A DNA stretch of 6,729 nucleotides, taken from Pseudomonadota bacterium. Lineage in GTDB: Bacteria; Pseudomonadota; Gammaproteobacteria; Steroidobacterales; Steroidobacteraceae. Both the position numbers and the translations under genes were made by a program. The stretch spans positions 1-6,729 of the forward strand of contig JAKBCE010000132.1 in NCBI GenBank assembly GCA_021808195.1. Reading direction: 5' to 3'. Shown here piece by piece: positions 1 through 6,152 of the stretch. Position 1 is the first letter of the stretch, and every line of letters begins with the position of its first letter. The notes under the pieces are model-generated. The model was not told the origin of the DNA and did not search any database. It saw nothing but the letters and a program-made list of their open reading frames with translations.

Positions 1-2
1 TG

Positions 3-311
3 CTGCTCGAGTACTCGGCCCGCCACCTCGCGCTGATGGAATGGGCCGCGCAGCTGAAGCTGTTCAACTACGTGTGCATCGGCTTCGCGCTGTTCCTGCC
101 CTGGGGCGTCGAGGTCGGGCCCATCGGGCCGATGGGGCTGCTCGTGGCCGTCCCGGCGTTGGCGCTGAAACTCGCCGCTGCCGGCGCGGGCATTGCTTTG
201 ATCGAAACGGTCTCGGCGAAGATGCGTGTCATGCGCATCCCGGAGTTTCTCTCCACCGCCTTCCTGTTCGCAGTCCTCGGACTGCTCGTGCACGTGCTGC
301 TCGGAGCGTGA
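3..311 (+). CDS. hyfC: HyfC/HycD-like (NuoH family) membrane subunit, C-terminal 102 residues
   Basis: The window opens inside this gene; the reading frame begins at base 3 and stops with TGA at 309-311. The visible part begins LLEYSARHLALMEWAAQLK, which matches the conserved segment of HycD/HyfC, the NuoH-type subunit that anchors the peripheral arm of group 4 hydrogenases to the membrane arm. Three hydrophobic segments follow: around LFNYVCIGFALFLPWGV, then a long one rich in Ala/Leu/Gly after PIGPMG, then the C-terminal one after the MRVMRIPEFLSTAF stretch, a typical family ending. In complex I the equivalent subunit links quinone-site chemistry to ion translocation. The next gene, hyfE, starts 5 bases after the stop, so the two are co-transcribed and probably translationally coupled. 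The E. coli hyf order would place hyfD here, and it is absent. The family is clear, but the 5' two thirds lie outside the window. Confidence 0.9.
   Translation: MLEYSARHLALMEWAAQLKLFNYVCIGFALFLPWGVEVGPIGPMGLLVAVPALALKLAAAGAGIALIETVSAKMRVMRIPEFLSTAFLFAVLGLLVHVLLGA
303..306 (+). promoter_or_regulatory. Ribosome binding site that decides the hyfE start
   Basis: GGAG lies inside the last codons of hyfC, 10 bases before ATG 317. A GTG at 308 is in the same frame and overlaps the hyfC stop, but it would sit only one base after this GGAG, which is too close to work. ATG 317 is therefore the preferred start. Confidence 0.65.
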
Positions 312-316
312 GTGCG

Positions 317-985
317 ATGACCCATCTGCCCCTGGATCAACAGCTGCTCGATACCTGCGCGGCGCTGCTGCTGCTGCTGTCTTTCGCGATGCTTTCGCAA
401 CGTCGCATCGTCACGCTCGTGAATCTCTACGCCGTGCAGGGCGCGGTGCTCGCCGCCGCGACGTTGCTGCTCGCCTGGCGCACCGGTGAGGACCACCTGT
501 ATCTGTCGGCCGCGCTCACCCTGGCGCTGAAGGTGGCCTTCCTGCCCTGGCTGCTGCACCGGCTGATCCGGCGGCTGGAGGTCTACTGGGACACCGAACC
601 GCTGCTGAACGTCTCCGGCACCATGCTGGCGGGACTGGTGATCGTGGTGTTCGCGTTCGCACTGGCGCAGCCGATCACGCGTCTGGCGAGCACCGCCACG
701 CGCAGTGCGGTCGGCATTGCCGTGAGCGTCGTGCTGCTGGCGTTCCTGATGATGATCACCCGGCGCAAAGCCATGTCGCAAGTGGTCGGCTTTCTCTCGA
801 TGGAAAATGGCGTGTTCTTCGGCGCCATGAGCGCCAGCTACGGCATGCCGATGGTGGTCGAGCTCGGCGTCGCGCTCGATGTGTTGGTGGCAGTGCTCGT
901 GCTCGGGGTGTTCTTCTTCCAGATTCGCGAGCGCTTCGAGAGCCTCGACCTGCATCACCTCGAATCGCTCAAGGAGCACGAATAA
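317..985 (+). CDS. hyfE: HyfE-like (NuoK-related) membrane subunit of a hydrogenase-4-like complex
   Basis: Protein of 222 residues, close to the 216 of E. coli HyfE. It is an integral membrane subunit in the ion-translocating arm, related to NuoK/MrpC in its C-terminal half. About six or seven hydrophobic segments are visible. The N-terminal half carries LKVAFLPWLLHRLIRRLE (Lys72, Pro77), a family signature. The C-terminal half has two glutamates in membrane context, Glu163 in GFLSMENGVFFGA and Glu182 in MVVELGVALDVLV, comparable to the buried acidic residues that carry protons in NuoK-type subunits. The end is a charged cytoplasmic tail rich in Glu, His and Leu. ATG 317 is chosen because GGAG at 303-306 is well spaced from it. 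The stop is one base from the hyfF ATG, so expression is coupled; the hyfF binding site AAGGAG (971-976) lies within the hyfE coding sequence. Confidence 0.92.
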   Translation: MTHLPLDQQLLDTCAALLLLLSFAMLSQRRIVTLVNLYAVQGAVLAAATLLLAWRTGEDHLYLSAALTLALKVAFLPWLLHRLIRRLEVYWDTEPLLNVSGTMLAGLVIVVFAFALAQPITRLASTATRSAVGIAVSVVLLAFLMMITRRKAMSQVVGFLSMENGVFFGAMSASYGMPMVVELGVALDVLVAVLVLGVFFFQIRERFESLDLHHLESLKEHE

Positions 986-986
986 C

Positions 987-2444
987 ATGGCACTGCTGCT
1001 GCTGTTGCTGCTGCCGGTCGCGGGCGCCGCCGTGCTCGGGGTGATCGGGGCGCGCCGGCGGGCGCCGGAGGTCAACGCGCTGTTCAGCCTCGGGACGTTC
1101 CTTGCCGCCTGTGCGCTCACTGCGCAGGTGATTCGCCACGGGACGGTCCTGCTCGGCGATGAGCAGTTCTTCATCGATCCGTTCAATGTCTTCCTGGTTG
1201 CGCTGACGGCATTCGTCGGCATGACCACCGCGCTCTTTTCCCGACCGTACATGCGTGTCGAGCTCGATCACGGCCGACTCAGTCCCGGGCGGCTGCGGCT
1301 CTACCACAGTATGTATCAGCTGTTCATGTTCACCATGCTGCTGGCGCTGACGACCAATAACATGGGTCTGATGTGGGTGGCGATGGAGGGCGCGACGCTC
1401 TCGACGGTGCTGCTGGTCACGCTGTACCGCACGCCGGGAAGTCTCGAGGCGGGCTGGAAGTATTTCATTCTGTGCGGGGTGGGCATCGCCCAGGCGCTGT
1501 TCGGCACTATCCTGCTGTATGTCGCGGCGGGCAAAGTCCTCGGCGCACAGGGCATGACCGCGCTGCTGTGGACGCATCTGGATGCCGTCAAATCGCAGCT
1601 CGAGCCGACCGTGCTCGCCCTCGCGTTCGTGTTTCTATTGATTGGCTACGGGACGAAAGTGGGCCTGGTGCCGCTGCACAGCTGGCTGCCGGATGCGCAT
1701 GCCGAGGGTCCGACGCCCATCTCGGCCGTGCTCTCGGGGTTGCTGCTGAATGTCGCGCTGTACGCAGTGGTACGCAGCAAGGTGTTGGTGCAGGGTGCGC
1801 TGCACTCGCAGCTGCCGGCGCAGATGCTCATGGGTTTCGGGCTGCTCTCGGTGACGCTCGCTTCGCTCCTGCTGTGGCGGCAGCGCGATATCAAACGGCT
1901 GTTCGCCTACTCGTCGATCGAGCACATGGGCATCGCGACATTCGCGTTCGGCATGGGCGGTGCGATTGCGACCTTCGCAGCGCTGCTGCACATGACGGTG
2001 CATTCGCTGACCAAGTCGTCGATCTTCTTCACCGCCGGTCATGCCGCGCAGAAGGCCGGCAGCCAGGCGATCGAGCAGATCCGCGGCCTGATCACGCTCT
2101 CCCCGACGGTCGGCTGGGGGCTGATGCTCGGCTCGCTCGCCATTCTCGGCGTTCCGCCCTTCGGGGTGTTCACCAGCGAGTTTCTGATCCTGACCACGGC
2201 GATGCGTGAGCAGCCCTGGGCGACGCCCATTCTGCTGGCGGCACTCGCCGTGGCGTTTGCCGCGATCCTCTCGAAGGTGCAGCCCATGGTGTTCGGCGAG
2301 ACCACGGTGCGCCGCTTGCCGCATCCGCCGGCGCTGCTGCCGGTGTTTGCGCACCTCGCAATCGTGCTGCTGCTCGGGGTGTACATCCCGCCGTTCCTCG
2401 CCGAGTGGTACCGTGCGGCGGCCCACCTGATCGGGGGGCCGTAG
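987..2444 (+). CDS. hyfF: HyfF-like antiporter-type (NuoL/M/N family) proton-translocating subunit
   Basis: Protein of 485 residues with many transmembrane helices, belonging to the Mrp antiporter/NuoL-M-N family and most like HyfF. It should form an ion channel in the membrane arm. Visible family residues include Glu134 in WVAMEGATLS (the glutamate of helix 5), Lys224 in YGTKVGLVPLHSWLPDAHAE (the lysine of broken helix 7), His335, His339 and Lys343 in HMTVHSLTKSSIFF (helix 8), and Glu398 in FGVFTSEFLIL (near helix 12). The lysine that E. coli NuoM has at the GILLK position is Asn255 here (GLLLNVALY), which as far as I recall is usual for HyfF. It is shorter than E. coli HyfF (526). The ATG at 987 is supported by AAGGAG 10 bases upstream, and the start MALLLLLLLP forms the first helix. 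An in-frame start further upstream (879) would overlap hyfE and lacks support. Hyf G follows after 37 bases. Confidence 0.95.
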   Translation: MALLLLLLLPVAGAAVLGVIGARRRAPEVNALFSLGTFLAACALTAQVIRHGTVLLGDEQFFIDPFNVFLVALTAFVGMTTALFSRPYMRVELDHGRLSPGRLRLYHSMYQLFMFTMLLALTTNNMGLMWVAMEGATLSTVLLVTLYRTPGSLEAGWKYFILCGVGIAQALFGTILLYVAAGKVLGAQGMTALLWTHLDAVKSQLEPTVLALAFVFLLIGYGTKVGLVPLHSWLPDAHAEGPTPISAVLSGLLLNVALYAVVRSKVLVQGALHSQLPAQMLMGFGLLSVTLASLLLWRQRDIKRLFAYSSIEHMGIATFAFGMGGAIATFAALLHMTVHSLTKSSIFFTAGHAAQKAGSQAIEQIRGLITLSPTVGWGLMLGSLAILGVPPFGVFTSEFLILTTAMREQPWATPILLAALAVAFAAILSKVQPMVFGETTVRRLPHPPALLPVFAHLAIVLLLGVYIPPFLAEWYRAAAHLIGGP

Positions 2445-2467
2445 CGATGCCCGGTAGCCGCCGCAGT

Positions 2468-2473
2468 GGAGGG
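2468..2473 (+). promoter_or_regulatory. Ribosome binding site that selects a GTG start for hyfG
   Basis: GGAGGG lies 8 bases before GTG 2482. The next in-frame start, ATG 2491, would be 17 bases away. The spacing supports GTG as the true start. This 37-base hyfF-hyfG gap is the longest inside the operon, and I see no promoter or terminator in it. Confidence 0.65.
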
Positions 2474-2481
2474 CGGGTTCA

Positions 2482-3954
2482 GTGCCCCTGATGCGCTGGT
2501 GGCAGCGTGCGCAGTCCGTCGCGGGCGCACCCGGGGTGCGCCAGCTGTCCGTGGGGCGGGAGGAGTGGACGCAAGTCGCCCGCGACGTGGCGGCCACGGG
2601 CGGTGTCCTGCAGGCACTGTGGGTCACCGGGGCGCCGGCCGATGGGGCCCACGTGTACGGGGTGTATCTGACCGACCCGGGCGGACTCGCCGTCGAACTG
2701 GCGTTGACGGCCGGGGACGCAGGCCCCTACCCGGGACTGCAGGAGCTCTTCCCAGCGGCGTCCCGCCTGCAGCGGGCCGCGTTCGATCTCTCCGGGGTGC
2801 GTTCGAGCGATCCGGACGAGAGACCCTGGCTCGATCACACCGAACCGTATCCGTTCACACGGGTCGACGGCGAGGGTGTGCACGAGATCGCAGTCGGACC
2901 GGTGCACGCCGGCACCATCGAGCCGGGGCACTTCCGCTTCTCGGTGGTCGGGGAGAAGGTGCTGCGGCTGGAGGCGCATCTGGGTTACGTGCATCGGGGC
3001 CTCGAGCAGCGCTTCAGGGAATTGCCGATTCTCGCCGGCCACCGGCTGGCCGCCCGCGTCTCGGGCGATTCGGCGGTGGCGTTCAGCTGGGCCTACTGCC
3101 AGGCTCTCGAAGGTCTCGCCGGCGGCACGATCCCGGCGCGGGCTGCGTGGTTGCGCGCCGTGTGTCTGGAACTGGAGCGCCTGGCGAACCACCTCGGGGA
3201 CCTCGGCGCGCTTGGTAATGATGCGGGGTTCGCCTTCGGGCTGGCGCAGTTCTCCCGTCTCAAGGAGGACCTGTTGCGGGCGACCGCCACGGCCTTCGGT
3301 CAGCGCTACCTGTTTGACGTGGTCGTGCCCGGTGGCGTGGCCGTCGACGTGTCGAGCGACTCGGCGCGCGCGTTGGCGGATGTGATTTGCTCGGTGTGTG
3401 CCGAGAGCGCCGAGTTGCGCACCATCTACGACGAGCACGAGGGGGTGCGAGAGCGCTTCACGGGCGCCGGCCGTCTCGAGCCGCAGCTTGCCGCGCAACT
3501 CGGCGTGCTCGGACTCGTGGGCCGCGCCAGCGGCCAGGGGCGCGATGCACGCCTCGACCTGCCGTGTCTGCCGTACACGAAGCTGACGGTGTCCCCGATC
3601 GTGCTGCGCGGCGGGGACGTCGCGGCGCGCGTGGCGGTCCGTTTTGATGAGGTGCAGCAGTGCGGCCGGCTGCTGGCCCAGCTGCTGGCGCAGCTGCCGC
3701 ACGGGGCGTGCACAGCGGCGCTCGAGGTGCCGGCGGACGGCGCCTTCGGCATCGGACTGATCGAAGGATGGCGCGGCCCGGTGCTGGTGGCGCTGCAGGC
3801 CGGACCGGCCGGCACGGTGCGCTTCTGTCACCCGCATGATCCGTCGTGGCAGAACTGGCCGGCGCTCGAATACGCGATTCTCGGCAACATCGTGCCGGAT
3901 TTCCCCCTGATCAACAAATCGTTCAACCTGTCCTACAGCGGTGTCGATCTGTAA
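2482..3954 (+). CDS. hyfG: HyfG/HycE-like large subunit (NuoC-NuoD fusion) lacking all Ni-Fe cysteine ligands
   Basis: Protein of 490 residues, shorter than E. coli HycE/HyfG (about 570). Residues 1 to about 130 form a NuoC-like domain (DPDERPWLDH at 110-119). From about 130 on it is NuoD/hydrogenase-large-subunit-like, with GPVHAGTIEPGHFRF (139-153), LGYVHRGLEQRF (167-178) and GDVAARVAVRFDEV (378-391). In active [NiFe] enzymes two CxxC motifs hold the metal centre. The first, RVCGIC in HycE, is RVSGDS here (Ser194, Ser197). The second, DPCYSC, is NLSYSG (Ser484, Gly487), and the protein ends three residues later at DL. The tail that the HycI protease removes from HycE is absent. The reading frame and surrounding motifs are intact, so this is not decay. 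The protein is probably a large subunit repurposed in an Ehr-type complex, with an unknown substrate. Calling it hydrogenase would be misleading. The start is GTG (see its binding site); hyfI begins 2 bases after the stop. Confidence 0.93.
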   Translation: MPLMRWWQRAQSVAGAPGVRQLSVGREEWTQVARDVAATGGVLQALWVTGAPADGAHVYGVYLTDPGGLAVELALTAGDAGPYPGLQELFPAASRLQRAAFDLSGVRSSDPDERPWLDHTEPYPFTRVDGEGVHEIAVGPVHAGTIEPGHFRFSVVGEKVLRLEAHLGYVHRGLEQRFRELPILAGHRLAARVSGDSAVAFSWAYCQALEGLAGGTIPARAAWLRAVCLELERLANHLGDLGALGNDAGFAFGLAQFSRLKEDLLRATATAFGQRYLFDVVVPGGVAVDVSSDSARALADVICSVCAESAELRTIYDEHEGVRERFTGAGRLEPQLAAQLGVLGLVGRASGQGRDARLDLPCLPYTKLTVSPIVLRGGDVAARVAVRFDEVQQCGRLLAQLLAQLPHGACTAALEVPADGAFGIGLIEGWRGPVLVALQAGPAGTVRFCHPHDPSWQNWPALEYAILGNIVPDFPLINKSFNLSYSGVDL

Positions 3955-3956
3955 TC

Positions 3957-4460
3957 ATGCTGAAGAGTCTGCGCAAAATTCTCTCCGTCGGACTGATCTC
4001 GCAGGCCCCGCCTGCGCCGGATGAGTCGCTGCGCACCGCTCAGGCGCTCGATGAGCGAATCGCCGCGGTGTTGGGCCGGGCCCTGTGCATCCGTCACGTC
4101 GATGCGGGCTCGTGCAATGGGTGCGAGCTCGAGATCCAGGCGCTCGGCAACCCGTATTACAACCTGGAGGGCTGCAACATCCGCTTCGTCGCGAGTCCCC
4201 GGCACGCGGATCTGCTGTTGGTCAGCGGTCCGGTCGCGAAGAACATGGTCGAGCCGCTGCGGCGCGTCTATGCCGCGACGCCGGATCCGAAGCGGGTGGT
4301 GGCGCTCGGGGATTGCGGGTGCACCGGCGGGGTGCTCGGGCAGTGCCCGTCTGCCCTCGGCAGCGTCGCGAACGTCATCCCGGTGCACGTGGCGGTGCCG
4401 GGCTGTCCGCCGAGCCCGATGCGCATTCTGCAGGGCATCCTGACCGCCATCGAGCGCTGA
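3957..4460 (+). CDS. hyfI: HyfI/HycG-like (NuoB family) iron-sulfur subunit
   Basis: Protein of 167 residues, the small subunit that in relatives passes electrons to or from the large subunit through a [4Fe-4S] cluster at the NuoB/NuoD interface. The family core RHVDAGSCNGCELEIQAL starts near residue 46. The four expected cluster ligands are all present: Cys53 and Cys56 (CNGC, the hydrogenase-type spacing rather than the adjacent CC of NuoB), Cys120 in LGDCGCTGG, and Cys150 in VPGCPPSP. Cys122 and Cys130 are extra cysteines. The N-terminal 40 residues are basic then acidic and may contact neighbouring subunits. ATG 3957 lies two bases after the hyfG stop with no clear ribosome binding site, so translational coupling is likely. 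An in-frame ATG at 3846 would lie deep in hyfG and is rejected. The E. coli order has hyfH (ferredoxin-like) between G and I; there is no room for it here. This is the last gene of the operon. Confidence 0.94.
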   Translation: MLKSLRKILSVGLISQAPPAPDESLRTAQALDERIAAVLGRALCIRHVDAGSCNGCELEIQALGNPYYNLEGCNIRFVASPRHADLLLVSGPVAKNMVEPLRRVYAATPDPKRVVALGDCGCTGGVLGQCPSALGSVANVIPVHVAVPGCPPSPMRILQGILTAIER

Positions 4461-4461
4461 G

Positions 4462-4488
4462 CGCCGCTCGCCGGACGCGTCAGCGGCG
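4462..4488. terminator. Possible stem-loop between the convergent hyfI and HD-GYP genes
   Basis: CGCCGCT (4462-4468) and AGCGGCG (4482-4488) can form a 7-pair GC-rich stem with a 13-base loop. It starts one base after the hyfI stop codon and overlaps the stop of the opposing gene. There is no T-run on either side, so it is not a standard intrinsic terminator. In sequence this rich in GC, such a stem can also arise by chance. Confidence 0.3.
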
Positions 4489-5892
4489 TGGCTGATCTCT
4501 CCAGGGCGCACTGCGGATCAGCGCATCGACGCACTCGGCATCGACCGCCGCGTCGCGTTCGCGGCGCAGGATCGCCAGTGCCTCCTCCAGCGGCAGGGCG
4601 CCTCGGTAGGGTCGATCGGCCGTGAGCGCATCGAAGATGTCGGCCACGGTGATGATCCGGGTCTCGAGCGGGATTGCGTCGGCGCGCAGCTGCTTCGGAT
4701 AGCCCTTGCCGTCGATGCGCTCGTGATGCGCCCCCGCGATGGGGGCGAGCTCGCCGAATATCCGCACGCGCTTGAGGATGTTCTCGGTGAGTTGCGCGTG
4801 CTGTTTGACGGACTCCCACTCCGACCCATCGAGACGGCCGGGCTTCTCCAGGATGCTGTTGCTGACCCCGAGCTTGCCGATGTCGTGCAGCAGAGCGCCG
4901 CGGTGCAGCCAACGGCGCTGCGGCGCAGTCAAGCCGAGCTCGCGGCCAATCGTCTCGGCGTAGTGGGCGACGCGCTGACTGTGGCCGTACGTGAAGCTGC
5001 TCTTCGCATCGATGATGTCGGCAAACGCTTCGGCGATCGCATCGAGCCGCGGCTCGTCGATGAGCACGGTGGCTGCCGCGGGCTCGAGCGCCCAGATGCG
5101 CTCCTCGAGCGCCGCGGTGCCCAATCCGGACCAGAACCGCGCGCCGCGCGCGACGGCAAAGAATGCCTGGCAGACTTGCGGATCGAACCAGGTGCCGACC
5201 CTGCGGCGTACTTCCGTGCATGCGGCGCGCTCGCCGCCGACGCTGTTGAACACGTCGACGACCTGGGCGAGCAGGGCGATGCGCGCGTTCAGTGGGATCT
5301 CGGTGCCGCGCAGTCCTTGCGGCCGGCCGTGGCCGTTCCAGTGCTCATCGAGACTGAAAATTCCCGCCGCGACCGTTGCGCCGAAGCCCAGCCGCCGCAC
5401 GATGTCGGCGCCTCGCTCGCAGCGCGTGTGCACCAGCTCGGTCGCGAGCGCCTCGCCGTTGCGATACAGGTGCAACAGACGCTTGGCCCGCTCGCGCAGC
5501 GCTTCGCCGGGGCCGGCGTGACGCAGTACGAAGCGCCCCAACTGCATGAGACTCTGCGAGTCGACCAGTTTGAAATCGCGTTTGGTGAGCAGCTCATCGC
5601 CGCCGTAGAGCTCCCACAGTCGCGCGGCGTTGCTGCTGCAGCCGGCATCCTTCAAGAGCAGCGTGTAGTACAGATCCGAGAGCGCTTCGGGGTCCAGGCC
5701 GAGCATCTGGCCGACGTGCATCCCGATCCAGCAACTGCGCAGGCAATGACCCGGTGGCTGACCCTCAGTGAGGTCGAGCGCATAGCTCAGGGCGCCAACG
5801 ATCTCCGCGAGGCGCAAGCGACCGGTGGTTCCGGCCTGCACGGCGGCGGGCAGAAGCCACTCGGGAATGTGCTCGTGTGCGATGGCATTCAT
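4480..5892 (-). CDS. Tandem HD-GYP protein: degenerate first unit, intact second unit (probable c-di-GMP phosphodiesterase)
   Basis: Protein of 470 residues with no signal peptide or membrane segment, so cytoplasmic. The C-terminal unit (about 280-440) is a full HD-GYP domain of the kind that hydrolyses cyclic di-GMP: His304 (YGHSQRVAHYAE), HDIGK with His336-Asp337, His365 (KQHAQLTENIL), HHERIDGKGYP with His389-His390 and the GYP at 397-399, and Asp418 in VADIFDALT. These are the expected metal ligands and signature. The N-terminal unit (about 45-220) repeats the same plan in decayed form: LLKDAG (Lys81-Asp82) replaces LLHDIG, and LDEHWNGHGRP replaces HHERxDGxGYP, so it is probably not catalytic and may be a sensory or dimer-forming part. 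ATG 5892 is chosen for AGGAG 7 bases upstream; the frame stays open back to a TTG at 6057 but lacks support. It converges on hyfI. Its link to the hyf-like complex is unknown and may be chance. Confidence 0.9.
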   Translation of the reverse strand: MNAIAHEHIPEWLLPAAVQAGTTGRLRLAEIVGALSYALDLTEGQPPGHCLRSCWIGMHVGQMLGLDPEALSDLYYTLLLKDAGCSSNAARLWELYGGDELLTKRDFKLVDSQSLMQLGRFVLRHAGPGEALRERAKRLLHLYRNGEALATELVHTRCERGADIVRRLGFGATVAAGIFSLDEHWNGHGRPQGLRGTEIPLNARIALLAQVVDVFNSVGGERAACTEVRRRVGTWFDPQVCQAFFAVARGARFWSGLGTAALEERIWALEPAAATVLIDEPRLDAIAEAFADIIDAKSSFTYGHSQRVAHYAETIGRELGLTAPQRRWLHRGALLHDIGKLGVSNSILEKPGRLDGSEWESVKQHAQLTENILKRVRIFGELAPIAGAHHERIDGKGYPKQLRADAIPLETRIITVADIFDALTADRPYRGALPLEEALAILRRERDAAVDAECVDALIRSAPWRDQPRR

Positions 5893-5899
5893 AACGATT

Positions 5900-5904
5900 C
5901 TCCT
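5900..5904 (-). promoter_or_regulatory. Ribosome binding site that decides the HD-GYP gene start
   Basis: On the minus strand AGGAG lies 7 bases before ATG 5892. The same frame is open for another 55 codons upstream, but this site and the lack of domain-like sequence in the extension favour ATG 5892. Confidence 0.75.
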
Positions 5905-6047
5905 GGCGGACCGACCCGCGTGAGCGCAGACGGGGCCCTGCGGCCGCATCTGTCCGTCAGAGGAGATACGGGTCCTGGGACCTTGCGGATGCATCCGGTG
6001 ACGCTGGGGACCGGCGCTGGCGCCCAGGGCATCCGGTTCCGGGAGGA

Positions 6048-6056
6048 TTTTTAGCA
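6048..6056 (-). promoter_or_regulatory. Candidate extended -10 promoter element for the HD-GYP gene
   Basis: On the minus strand the sequence reads TGCTAAAAA: an extended TGn motif followed by TAAAAA, four of six matches to TATAAT. It lies in a short AT-rich patch within GC-rich DNA, about 155 bases upstream of ATG 5892. I see no good -35 element, which extended -10 promoters can do without. The resulting 5' untranslated region would be about 150 bases long; I see no known riboswitch in it, only short GC-rich hairpins. This is a weak call. Confidence 0.25.
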
Positions 6057-6113
6057 AATTCCCCCGCCGACGCTCGTGCGCCCGGTCACGCTTCCGGCGG
6101 CCGTGCGGCGCGC

Positions 6114-6142
6114 TTTACAGCAGATCGGGCTTCGGGTAGTTT
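6114..6142 (+). promoter_or_regulatory. Candidate sigma-70 promoter for the asd leader
   Basis: TTTACA (6114-6119) matches five of six bases of the -35 consensus and is followed after 17 bases by TAGTTT (6137-6142), which matches the -10 consensus at three of six. Transcription would start near 6149, only a few bases before the leader peptide ATG at 6153. A plus-strand promoter is needed somewhere between the divergent HD-GYP start and the terminator at 6256, because no other plus-strand gene feeds this region from nearby. The -10 is weak, so the exact site is uncertain. Confidence 0.35.
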
Positions 6143-6152
6143 CGAGCACATC

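Noticed and set aside
367..381. CTG-repeat runs in hyfE (near 367) and at the hyfF start (993-1013) as simple repeats
   Set aside because: They encode leucines of transmembrane helices with preferred codons, so coding need explains them.
2447..2491. Fourteen-codon frame starting at ATG 2447 between hyfF and hyfG
   Set aside because: It is out of frame with hyfG, overlaps its start, has no convincing ribosome binding site and no notable composition.
3388..3399. CxxC (Cys303, Cys306 in VICSVCAES) inside HyfG, which could be mistaken for a Ni-Fe ligand pair
   Set aside because: It lies in the middle of the protein, far from both ligand positions, which align by their flanking motifs with RVSGDS and NLSYSG. 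Family members have no ligand here.
3559..3576. LPCLPY (Cys362) in HyfG, resembling the DPCxSC motif
   Set aside because: It is about 120 residues before the C-terminus, lacks the second cysteine, and aligns with the Pro-Tyr segment that precedes GDVxxRV in the family.
2479..3837. Long minus-strand reading frame (452 codons) opposite hyfG, and similar ones opposite hyfE/hyfF
   Set aside because: They are rich in Arg, His, Gln and Pro with no domain signatures, as expected for shadows of GC-rich coding sequence.
4723..6054. Long plus-strand reading frame (443 codons) opposite the HD-GYP gene
   Set aside because: It is antisense to a gene with clear catalytic motifs and has no recognisable domains. 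Long open antisense frames are common at this GC content.
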